A stretch of 29,544 nucleotides of DNA from Oscillospiraceae bacterium (GTDB lineage: Bacteria > Bacillota > Clostridia > Oscillospirales > Ruminococcaceae). A program made the translations under genes and the position numbers. The stretch spans positions 1 to 29,544 of the forward strand of contig JAQXNQ010000275.1 in assembly GCA_029098085.1 (NCBI GenBank). Reading direction: 5' to 3'. The notes under the pieces were generated by a model. It had not been told where the DNA came from. It ran no database searches and worked only from the letters and a program-made list of their open reading frames with translations. Each line of letters begins with the position of its first letter. Position 1 is the first letter of the stretch. This document shows, piece by piece, positions 15,765 to 22,892 of the stretch.

Positions 15765-17228
15765 TCACAGCTTTCTGCTCCAGGTGTACCGGCTGAAAAG
15801 GGTCAGCAGCGGGAAGAGCTCCAGCCGTCCCAGCAGCATGTCCGCTGTCAGGATCAGCTTGACACCGTTGCTGAAATCGGCGTAGTTGGCAGCCGGACCC
15901 ACCATGTCAAAGCCGGGGCCGATGTTGTTGAAGCAGGCGATCACCGCAGACAGGTTGGTTTCAAAGGAGAACCCGTCCAGAGAAACCAGAATAAAGCTGG
16001 TCAGGATCAGTGCCCAGTAGGCGGCCATGTAGGCGTTGACGCCCCGCACCACGTTCTCGTCGATGGGGCGCTCGTTGACCCGGATGGTTTGTACACTGCG
16101 GGGGCGGAGGGTACGGCGGATGTTGCGCCGCATCTCCTTCATCAGGATCAGCAGCCGGGCGGTTTTGATGCCGCCGCCGGTGCTGCCCGCACAGGCGCCG
16201 AAGATCATCAGGGTGAACAGAATGGCCTTGGAGAAGGAGGGCCAGAGGTTGAAGTCGGTGGTGCAGAAACCGGTGGTGGTGGTGATGCTGCTGACCTGGA
16301 AGGCCGCATGCCGCAGGCTGGCCCAGAAGCCACCGTCGGTCATGGGCATGATGTTCAGCGTGATCAGCAGGGTGGAGACGATCAGGATGCCGAAATACAT
16401 CCGCACCTCCTCGTCCCGGAAAACGGCGGAGAGCTGCTTGAGCAGCAGCAGGTAAAAGACGCCGAAGTTGACGCCGAACAGGGCCATGAAAACGGTGCAG
16501 ACATTCTGCAGATAAGGGCTGTAGCCGGCCATGCTGTCATTGCGGATGCCGAAGCCGCCGGTTCCGGCCGTGCCGAAGGCAGTGCAGAGGCTGTCAAACA
16601 GCGGCATCCCACCGGCCAGCAGAAAGATCACGCAGAGCACCGTGAGAATAAAATAAAGAAAGTACAGGGTTTTGGCGGTCTGACCCATGCGGGGGGTCAG
16701 CTTGGAGACGCTGGGGCCGGGGCTTTCCGCCCGCATCAGGTTCAGGTTGTACCCGGCGGCATGGCGGCTGCCCGGCACCACCGCCAGAATAAAGACCAGC
16801 ATGCCCATGCCGCCCAGCCAGTGGCTGAAGCTGCGCCAGTAAAGCAGCGCCCGGCTCAGGGCTTCCACATCCCGCAGGATGGAAGCGCCGGTGGTGGTAA
16901 AGCCGGACACCATTTCAAACAGGGCATCCACATAGCTGGGAATCTGCCCGCTGATGCAGAAGGGCAGACAGCCCAGTGCCGACATGGAAATCCAGGAAAA
17001 GCCCACCGTGACCATGCCTTCCCGGGTGTAGGACGGTTCCGACTGCTTGCTGCGGCAAAGGAGCCACAGCCCTCCGCTCAGCAGGAGCAGCAGTCCGATG
17101 GTGATCAGGAACGCCCGGATGACCCCGGGCTCCCGGTCGTAGATGGCCAGCCCCAGAGAGGGCAGCATGAACAGGGCCTCCAGGGTCCAGATGATGCCCA
17201 GGGTACGGCCCACAAGTTTCAGATTCAT
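15765..17228 (-). CDS. trkH: Potassium uptake protein TrkH/KtrB family
   Basis: The 487-residue integral membrane subunit contains the four pore-loop repeats of the family: GFTTTGAS (P1), GTAGTGGFG (P2), ITTTTGFCTTD (P3) and NNIGPGFDMVGPA (P4), each with a filter glycine. The hallmark C-terminal ADMLLGRLELFPLLTLF is also present. It forms the potassium channel-like pore gated by the TrkA ring. A GAGG ribosome site precedes the ATG by 11 bases, and the gene starts 42 bases after the trkA stop. Length and features match full-length TrkH (about 480). Confidence 0.95.
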   Translation of the reverse strand: MNLKLVGRTLGIIWTLEALFMLPSLGLAIYDREPGVIRAFLITIGLLLLLSGGLWLLCRSKQSEPSYTREGMVTVGFSWISMSALGCLPFCISGQIPSYVDALFEMVSGFTTTGASILRDVEALSRALLYWRSFSHWLGGMGMLVFILAVVPGSRHAAGYNLNLMRAESPGPSVSKLTPRMGQTAKTLYFLYFILTVLCVIFLLAGGMPLFDSLCTAFGTAGTGGFGIRNDSMAGYSPYLQNVCTVFMALFGVNFGVFYLLLLKQLSAVFRDEEVRMYFGILIVSTLLITLNIMPMTDGGFWASLRHAAFQVSSITTTTGFCTTDFNLWPSFSKAILFTLMIFGACAGSTGGGIKTARLLILMKEMRRNIRRTLRPRSVQTIRVNERPIDENVVRGVNAYMAAYWALILTSFILVSLDGFSFETNLSAVIACFNNIGPGFDMVGPAANYADFSNGVKLILTADMLLGRLELFPLLTLFSRYTWSRKL

Positions 17229-17270
17229 AATAACCGTTTCCTCATATTCACAGAAGGTTTCATGGAGAAA

Positions 17271-18629
17271 TCAGGCAAAAATATCGTTGAGCCGCTGGAA
17301 GGGGCGCTCACTGGTGGTGACCACAATGACGGTGTCGCCGATGGTGAAGGAGCTCTGGCCGTCGGGAATGATGGTCTTGCCGCCGTGGGTGATGCAGGAG
17401 ATCAGCACGTTGTCCCGCAGACGGATGTCCTTCAGGGGAATATCCCGGTGGCGGCAGTCCGAGCTGACCCGGAACTCCAGCGCCTCCGCCTTGCTGTTGA
17501 CGATGCGGTGCAGGGTCAGCACGCCGCTGCCGGTGGTATTCTGCATGGCCCGCACATAGCGGACGATGTCGGTGGTGCACAGCTCCTTGGGGCTGACGAT
17601 GCTGCCGATGCCCATGTCGGCGAAGACGTCGGTGTACTCCAGCCGGTTGATCTTGGTGACCACCTTGGGGACGCCCAGATGGTTGGCGAACATGGAGATG
17701 ACCAGGTTTTCCTCGTCCATGCTGGTGAGGGTCACCACCGCGTCGGTGCTTTCAATGCCCTCGTCCAGCAGCACCTGCTGCAGCGAAGCGTCCGCCTCGA
17801 TGATGGAGGCGTCGGGCAGCAGCTCGGACAGCTGGATGCAGCGGGCGGGGTCCTTTTCGATGATTTTGACGCAGATGCCGCTGTTCAGCAGCATGGCGGC
17901 CAGATACTGGGCGATATGTCCGCCGCCGGTGAGCATGACATAGCGGATCTTATGGGTGGTGATGCCCAGATTCTCGATGAGGGTGGCCAGGCTGGAGGCT
18001 TGAGCGGTGACGTGGATGTGGTCTCCCTCCCGGAGGATGAAATCGCCCCGGGGAATAAAGACCTGATCCTTCCGTTCAACGGCGCAGACCAGCACCTTGA
18101 CGCCCGCCAGAGCGTTCATCCGGTTCAGGGGCACGTTGCACAGGGGACTACCCGGCTTGATTTTCAGGGCGACGATTTCCACCCGGCCCTTGGCGAAGGT
18201 TTCCCGGTTCAGGAAGCTGGGCAGCTGCAGCAGGTGGAAAATTTCCCGGGCAGCGGCCAGCTCGGGGTTGACGGTCATGGACAGACCCAGCTCCTCCCGC
18301 ATCTGAACCAGCTGGTCGGCGTAATCGGGATTGCGCACCCGGGCGATGGTGTGGACATTGCTCATCTTCTTAGCCGTCAGACAGCAGAGCAGGTTGATTT
18401 CATCGGCGCTGGTGGCGGCGATCAGCAGATCGGCGCTGGCGATGCCGGCCTGATGCAGCACCGACATGGACGCACCGTTTCCCTGCAGCACCATGATGTC
18501 AAAACTTTCGGCGGTCTGCTCCAGAGCCCGGGGATCCGAGTCAATGACCACAATATCATGTCCCTCCCGGGACAGCTGGCGGGTCAGGGCGATGCCGACC
18601 TTTCCGTCGCCTACAATAATAATCTTCAT
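17271..18629 (-). CDS. trkA: Trk potassium transport regulator with duplicated RCK domains
   Basis: The 452-residue cytoplasmic subunit has two RCK modules. The first begins with KIIIVGDGKVGIALTRQL and an acidic end in VVIDSD, for NAD(H) or nucleotide binding. The second starts near residue 225 with VMLTGGGHIAQYLAAML and IIEKD. Each is followed by a RCK_C domain. The duplicated architecture fits TrkA, not the shorter KtrA. The start at 18629 has GGAGG six bases upstream, whereas the longer open frame begins in the leader. It is the first gene of the operon with trkH. RCK_C domains are known c-di-AMP targets in Firmicutes, and cdaA lies in this window. Confidence 0.95.
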   Translation of the reverse strand: MKIIIVGDGKVGIALTRQLSREGHDIVVIDSDPRALEQTAESFDIMVLQGNGASMSVLHQAGIASADLLIAATSADEINLLCCLTAKKMSNVHTIARVRNPDYADQLVQMREELGLSMTVNPELAAAREIFHLLQLPSFLNRETFAKGRVEIVALKIKPGSPLCNVPLNRMNALAGVKVLVCAVERKDQVFIPRGDFILREGDHIHVTAQASSLATLIENLGITTHKIRYVMLTGGGHIAQYLAAMLLNSGICVKIIEKDPARCIQLSELLPDASIIEADASLQQVLLDEGIESTDAVVTLTSMDEENLVISMFANHLGVPKVVTKINRLEYTDVFADMGIGSIVSPKELCTTDIVRYVRAMQNTTGSGVLTLHRIVNSKAEALEFRVSSDCRHRDIPLKDIRLRDNVLISCITHGGKTIIPDGQSSFTIGDTVIVVTTSERPFQRLNDIFA

Positions 18630-18724
18630 CTTTTTCCTCCACTTGACGCAAAACGCGCCCGCTGTCTCCTGACGGAAGTCTGTCGGAGACGGCGGCAAAT
18701 AAACCGCACAGCGGCTTATTCAGC

Positions 18725-18779
18725 ATTATAGCACAGTTTTATCAAAATGTGGAGACGAAAAAACATTTTTCTTCGTCTC
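18725..18779 (-). promoter_or_regulatory. Promoter of trkA-trkH with overlapping palindrome
   Basis: On the minus strand TCCACA (18753-18748), a 17-base spacer and TATAAT (18730-18725) with an extended TGC form a strong sigma-A promoter. An inverted repeat GAGACGAA (18752-18759) and TTCGTCTC (18772-18779) overlaps the -35 box by two bases, a good position for a repressor or activator site. Confidence 0.65.
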
Positions 18780-18789
18780 AGAAGGGACA

Positions 18790-19140
18790 ATTTTTGCCCG
18801 GTGGGCAAAGAAGCGCCGGAAGGACACAGCTGTTTTTTCACAAAATACAGATTCCTGCTTTTGGCTGCCGGAAACGGAGCACGGCGCGGCAGCAGGACGG
18901 GCTTTAGCTTTTCTGACCGTTTGAGAGAAAAATGCTGCGCTGGTTCTGTTTTGGACCGGAGTTTTTTCGGTGAAAAGGGGGCTTGACTTTATTTTCTTAA
19001 GTCCGGCAGGGGAGAGACCCGGCGGGGACGGGAAGACCGTTGTGCAAATCCGACAAATTCCGTCCACAGCGGCTGCGCTGCCGTCACGGCTTTGGAAGAG
19101 AGCGGCGGCAGGGCGGTTTTTTTCATAAGAAAGTGAAAAA
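18790..19140. other. Non-coding stretch between trkA and guaB
   Basis: The region between the divergent trkA and guaB promoters has no supported gene; the open frames here lack ribosome sites and domain similarity. It holds a small perfect hairpin, TTTGCCC 18793-18799 with GGGCAAA 18803-18809, and poly-T and poly-A tracts. I see no RNA gene. Confidence 0.4.
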
Positions 19141-19155
19141 AATGTCGCTGAATGC

Positions 19156-19184
19156 TGGACAAGCGGGGATTTCTCGTGTAAAAT
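19156..19184 (+). promoter_or_regulatory. Sigma-A promoter of guaB
   Basis: TGGACA (19156-19161), a 17-base spacer and TAAAAT (19179-19184) each match the consensus at five of six positions. The leader of about 88 bases contains a GC-rich hairpin: CCCG 19218-19221 and CCGG 19222-19225 with CCGG 19239-19242 and CGGG 19244-19247. Confidence 0.7.
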
Positions 19185-19278
19185 AGATACAATATCAAAG
19201 TCAAAGAAAGTTTTGTTCCCGCCGGCCGGCTGTCCCAACCGGACGGGAGGCCAACAGAAGAACAGGAGTGTGTGAAAA

Positions 19279-20781
19279 ATGGCCTTTATTTTCGAAGAAC
19301 CCTCTCATACCTTTGGTGAGTACCTGCTGGTGCCCGGCTACTCCTCTGCAGAGTGCATTCCCGACAACGTCAGCCTGCGGACCCCTGTGGTGAAGTTCCG
19401 CAAGGGCGAAGAATCCTCCATCATGATGAATATCCCGCTGGTTTCCGCCATCATGCAGTCCGTCTCCGACGACAAAATGGCCATCGCTCTGGCCAGAGAA
19501 GGCGGTATTTCTTTTATCTACGGCTCCCAGTCCATTGAGGACGAGGCTGCCATGGTCGCCCGGGTCAAGAGCTACAAGGCCGGTTTCATCACCAGCGATT
19601 CCAACATCCGCCCCGATCAGACCCTGGCCGATGTGCTGGCTCTGAAGGAAAAGACCGGTCACTCCACCGTGGCCGTCACCGAGGACGGCTCTCCCAACGG
19701 CAAGCTGCTGGGCATCGTCACCAGCCGCGACTACCGGGTCAGCCGGATGTCTCCCGACGCCGTGGTGGCTGACTTCATGACTCCCCTGGAGAAGCTGATC
19801 ACCGCTCCCGAGACCACCACTCTGAAGGCTGCCAACGACATCATCTGGGATCACAAGCTCAACTCCCTGCCTCTGGTGGACGCTGAGGGCCATCTGAAGT
19901 ACATGGTCTTCCGCAAGGACTATGACTCCCACAAGGAAAACACCCTGGAGCTGCTGGACGACCAGAAGCGTTATGTGGTGGGCGCCGGCATCAACACCCG
20001 CGACTTTGCCGAGCGTGTTCCCGCTCTGGTGGAGGCCGGAGCCGACGTGCTGTGCATCGACTCCTCCGAAGGCTTTACCGAGTGGCAGAAGATCACCCTG
20101 GCCTTTATCCGCGAGAAGTACGGCGACACCGTCAAGGTAGGCGCCGGCAATGTGGTGGACGCCGACGGCTTCCGCTTCCTGGCTGAGGCCGGCGCGGACT
20201 TCGTCAAGGTGGGCATCGGCGGTGGTTCCATCTGCATCACCCGTGAGCAGAAGGGCATCGGCCGCGGTCAGGCCACCGCTCTGATCGATGTCTGCAAGGC
20301 CAGAGACGAGTATTTTGAAGAGACCGGCATCTATGTCCCCGTCTGCTCCGACGGCGGTCTGGTGCACGACTACCACATGACCCTGGCTCTGGCCATGGGC
20401 GCCGACTTCCTGATGATGGGCCGCTACTTCGCCCGCTTCGACGAGAGCCCCACCAACAAGGTTATCATCAACGGCAATTATATGAAGGAGTACTGGGGCG
20501 AGGGCAGCAACCGCGCCCGCAACTGGCAGCGCTACGACATGGGCGGCGCCAAGAAGCTCTCCTTCGAGGAAGGCGTGGACTCCTACGTTCCCTACGCCGG
20601 CAGCCTGCGGGACAACGTCCGTCAGTCCCTGGCCAAGGTTCGCTCCACCATGTGCAACTGCGGCGTCCTGAACATCCCCGACCTGCAGAAGAACGCCAAG
20701 CTGACCCTGATTTCCTCCACCTCCATCGTGGAGGGCGGCGCCCATGACGTGGTGCTGCGGGATACCAAGTCCAGCCGATAA
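19279..20781 (+). CDS. guaB: IMP dehydrogenase, Tritrichomonas-like type
   Basis: The 500-residue enzyme oxidises IMP to XMP with NAD, the committed step of GMP synthesis. It has the TIM barrel with an inserted CBS pair (about 100-220). The catalytic loop is GIGGGSICITREQKGIGRG with Cys319, unlike the usual GPGSICTTR of bacterial IMPDH. Other expected residues are Asp261 (DSSEG), Arg382 and the flap Arg418-Tyr419 (NWQRYD). Residue numbers coincide with those of the Tritrichomonas foetus enzyme, as do Lys310 and Glu431, known there for mycophenolate resistance. AGGAG lies ten bases before the ATG. It is a single-gene unit with strongly biased codons, a sign of high expression. Confidence 0.95.
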   Translation: MAFIFEEPSHTFGEYLLVPGYSSAECIPDNVSLRTPVVKFRKGEESSIMMNIPLVSAIMQSVSDDKMAIALAREGGISFIYGSQSIEDEAAMVARVKSYKAGFITSDSNIRPDQTLADVLALKEKTGHSTVAVTEDGSPNGKLLGIVTSRDYRVSRMSPDAVVADFMTPLEKLITAPETTTLKAANDIIWDHKLNSLPLVDAEGHLKYMVFRKDYDSHKENTLELLDDQKRYVVGAGINTRDFAERVPALVEAGADVLCIDSSEGFTEWQKITLAFIREKYGDTVKVGAGNVVDADGFRFLAEAGADFVKVGIGGGSICITREQKGIGRGQATALIDVCKARDEYFEETGIYVPVCSDGGLVHDYHMTLALAMGADFLMMGRYFARFDESPTNKVIINGNYMKEYWGEGSNRARNWQRYDMGGAKKLSFEEGVDSYVPYAGSLRDNVRQSLAKVRSTMCNCGVLNIPDLQKNAKLTLISSTSIVEGGAHDVVLRDTKSSR

Positions 20782-20819
20782 GCGCACGGGCTTTCCACAA
20801 ACAACAAGCTGTGCAGCCT

Positions 20820-21184
20820 GCCGTTTCCGCCTCCGGGCGGGGGCGGCTCAGGTTGTCGAATAAGTGTTTCTCAGCAAAAAAGTTGCACAAACAAGGAAAC
20901 GGCCTAAAAAGAATGGATGGGGCCGGCATTGAGCCGACCTCATCCATACGAGAACCCCTTAATAGGGTTCTCGCGCTCTCCTGATTTTTGGTGTGCATAG
21001 GAGATTTCGCCCTCTGCGGAGGGCGACCAGGGCTCTGCCCTGGACCTGCGATTTTTTGAAAAAAATCGAGTAAAACTTTTTGCCTTGGCAACCAATCGGA
21101 AGTGAGTTGCTTATTTGTGCAAATCGTCGATCAGTAACGACTTTATCGACAGGCTGTGCCGTCTCCGCCTCCGGGCGGGGGCGG
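20820..21184. repeat. MITE-like palindromic multi-hairpin element
   Basis: A 365-base gene-free element bounded by two 27-base copies of a GC-rich hairpin (20820-20846 and 21158-21184, 26 of 27 identical in direct orientation). Inside, 20850-20899 and the reverse complement of 21106-21155 align without gaps over about 50 bases. The shared cores are TGTCGA, AAGT and TTGCACAAA. Between these terminal inverted repeats are five stems: 20913-20947, 20949-20973 (perfect nine-base stem), 21008-21025, 21027-21043 and 21049-21068. No open frame of note is present. It looks like a non-autonomous insertion of the MITE or complex REP kind. The copy at 20820 lacks a T-run, while the copy at 21158 has one. 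Confidence 0.6.
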
Positions 21185-21189
21185 TTTTT
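21164..21189 (+). terminator. GC-rich hairpin with T-run at the right end of the repeat
   Basis: CCGCCTCC (21165-21172) pairs with GGGGGCGG (21177-21184) around a GGGC loop, followed by TTTTTG. This is probably the terminator that originally served guaB, now 380 bases from its stop. Confidence 0.65.
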
Positions 21190-21283
21190 GTCTGTCCGGA
21201 TGAAGATTCCGGGCGGGAAAGGTCGTTCCCTTTCCGGAAGTTTCTGACAGAGTCCGGAAAAGGGTGAAATGTTCACAGTTGAC

Positions 21284-21292
21284 TGGTATAAT
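21284..21292 (+). promoter_or_regulatory. Extended -10 promoter of ispD-ispF
   Basis: TGG followed by a perfect TATAAT (21287-21292) forms an extended -10. No good -35 is seen, which is acceptable for this promoter type. Transcription would start near 21299, about 45 bases before ispD. Confidence 0.55.
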
Positions 21293-21342
21293 CGTCATGA
21301 AGCGATCCTGCGGCAGCGCTGCGGGCGAAAGGGGTTTTGGCT

Positions 21343-22050
21343 TTGGTAAGTGTATTGGTTCTGGCGGCCGGTTCTTCCAGCCGCATGGGCGGGCGCAACA
21401 AGCAGCTGCTGATGCTGGAGGGGAAGACGGTGCTCCGCCGCAGCGTGGAGGCCTTTGTCTCCCTGCCGGAGGTGCGGGAGATTCTGGTGGTCTGCCGCCG
21501 GGAGGATCTGGAGCCCTACCGGGAGGTGCTGGCCGGCCTGCCGGAGGACAAGGTGCGGCTGCTGCCGGCGGGAGGCTCCACCCGTCAGCAGTCGGTGGAG
21601 AACGCACTGGTGTTTCTGGCCCCGGACACCGACTGCATCGCCATTCACGATGGCGCAAGGCCGCTGGTGCGCCGGGAAGATATAGAGAAAGCCTTTCAAA
21701 CCGCTCAGGAAAAGGGCAGCGCTCTGCTGGGGGTGTTTACCCGGGACACCATCAAGGTGGTGCGGGATGGACGGGTGGAGGCCTCCCCCGACCGGAGTAC
21801 CCTGTTTCTGGCCCAGACGCCCCAGGTCTTCCGTCGGGAGGACTATCTGGCCGCCATGGCGGAAGCCAGAGCCCGGGGTCTGGACTTCACCGACGACGCC
21901 CAGCTGTTTGAACAGACCGGCCGTCCGGTTTTTGCGGTGGAGGGCCATGCCGACAATCTGAAGATCACCTCGCCGGAGGATCTGCCTTTGGCGGAGGGCT
22001 GCCTGCGGGCAAGGAGGGACTGTGATGCTGAGAATCGGACAAGGATATGA
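21343..22050 (+). CDS. ispD: 2-C-methyl-D-erythritol 4-phosphate cytidylyltransferase
   Basis: This 235-residue enzyme joins CTP and methylerythritol phosphate in the MEP isoprenoid pathway. The N-terminal CTP loop is VLVLAAGSSSRMGGRNKQLL, with ADGARPLV-like sequence as HDGARPLVRREDI near 103-115 and the C-terminal NLKITSPEDL signature. The start is a TTG; the codon at 21343 is preferred because AAAGGGG ends eight bases before it, but the TTG at 21337 is also possible. Its 3' end overlaps ispF by 26 bases, so both are translated together. Length is typical (about 230). Confidence 0.95.
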   Translation: MVSVLVLAAGSSSRMGGRNKQLLMLEGKTVLRRSVEAFVSLPEVREILVVCRREDLEPYREVLAGLPEDKVRLLPAGGSTRQQSVENALVFLAPDTDCIAIHDGARPLVRREDIEKAFQTAQEKGSALLGVFTRDTIKVVRDGRVEASPDRSTLFLAQTPQVFRREDYLAAMAEARARGLDFTDDAQLFEQTGRPVFAVEGHADNLKITSPEDLPLAEGCLRARRDCDAENRTRI

Positions 22051-22504
22051 TGTACATCGTCTGGTGGAAGGAAGAAAGCTGATTCTGGGCGGGGTGGAGA
22101 TTCCCTGTGAGAAAGGGCTTCTGGGACACTCGGACGCCGACGTGCTGACCCACGCGGTCATGGATGCCCTGCTGGGGGCGCTGGCCCTGGGGGACATCGG
22201 AAAGCATTTCCCGGATAATGATCCGGCCTATGAAGGGGCGGACAGCATTGCTCTGCTCAGGCGGGTGGGGGAGATGCTGCGGGAGCGGGGCTGGCAGGTA
22301 GTCAACATCGACAGCACGGTGGCCGCTCAGGCCCCCAAGCTCAGTCCCCATATTCCGGCCATGCGCCGAAATATCGCCGCCGCTCTGGGCATTCCGGAGG
22401 ACCGGGTCAGCGTCAAGGCCACCACCGAGGAGGGGCTGGGCATCACCGGCACGGGCGAGGGCATGACCGCCTCCGCCATCGTGCTGGTGGAGCAGATCGG
22501 CTGA
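22025..22504 (+). CDS. ispF: 2-C-methyl-D-erythritol 2,4-cyclodiphosphate synthase
   Basis: The 159-residue enzyme closes the cyclodiphosphate ring in the MEP pathway. Metal ligands lie in IGQGYDVHRL (Asp and His) and in LGHSDADVLTHAVMDALLGA. The sequence DIGKHFPDNDPAYEGADS and the C-terminal KATTEEGLGITGTGEGM complete the family signature. The ATG at 22025 is favoured over the GTG one codon earlier because AGGAGG lies seven bases upstream. It overlaps ispD in a different frame, a common arrangement. Confidence 0.96.
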   Translation: MLRIGQGYDVHRLVEGRKLILGGVEIPCEKGLLGHSDADVLTHAVMDALLGALALGDIGKHFPDNDPAYEGADSIALLRRVGEMLRERGWQVVNIDSTVAAQAPKLSPHIPAMRRNIAAALGIPEDRVSVKATTEEGLGITGTGEGMTASAIVLVEQIG

Positions 22505-22606
22505 GGACGCCGGGTCAACTTTTCCCGCTCCGTGACATATACTGACGGGGGAAAGAGTCTTTCCCGCCGGACAGCCGGCATCTGAACGGAAAGGGGACCG
22601 AACGCC

Positions 22607-22831
22607 TTGGCACGATATCTGATTCTGGTCAATTCCGTGACCTACGCCTATAAGGCTCATCATATTCTGCAGCAGCACTGGATCAAAAGCGCTGTTGTCC
22701 GCACGCCGGAGCGGTTTGCCCAAAACGGCTGCGGCTACAGTCTGGAGCTGCGGGAACCGCCCGGCAAGGCTGTCTCTCTGCTGGAGCAGGCGGGCATCCG
22801 GGTGCTCCGGACAGCTGAGCTGGAGAAGTAG
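22607..22831 (+). CDS. DUF3343 protein, putative Se/S carrier-like
   Basis: The 74-residue protein has the DUF3343 pattern: a first strand YLILVNSVTYAYKAHHIL, then a conserved Arg-Thr-Pro turn (VVRTPERFAQNGCGYSLEL) with a Cys in the GCGYS context, which may be the chalcogen-carrying residue. The start is TTG with AAAGGGG ten bases before it. It is followed after 61 bases by a cysteine desulfurase-like gene. DUF3343 is known to occur near such desulfurases and selenium-metabolism genes. The role as a sulfur or selenium carrier is inferred from that association. Confidence 0.8.
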   Translation: MARYLILVNSVTYAYKAHHILQQHWIKSAVVRTPERFAQNGCGYSLELREPPGKAVSLLEQAGIRVLRTAELEK

Positions 22832-22892
22832 TTTTAAGAAAGGATGTCTCAGGAGAAGGAAAACAAGCGCTTCTTTTCCGGAGGGATTCTGA

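Noticed and set aside
18629..18720. Possible c-di-AMP riboswitch in the trkA leader
   Set aside because: The leader is under 100 bases and shows only a simple GTCTCC/GGAGAC hairpin, too short for the known ydaO-type fold.
16089..18731. An 880-codon plus-strand open frame opposite trkA and trkH
   Set aside because: It is antisense to two clear conserved genes and its translation is Gly/His/Gln-rich, a shadow of GC-rich codons.
19041..19052. TTGTGCAAATC shared with the right inverted repeat of the element at 21115
   Set aside because: Eleven bases match, but the flanks do not align beyond a short GC-rich stretch, so a second copy of the element is not supported.
18726..19238. A 170-codon minus-strand open frame upstream of guaB
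   Set aside because: It runs through both the guaB and trkA promoters, has no ribosome site and is Ser/Pro/Lys rich without domain similarity.
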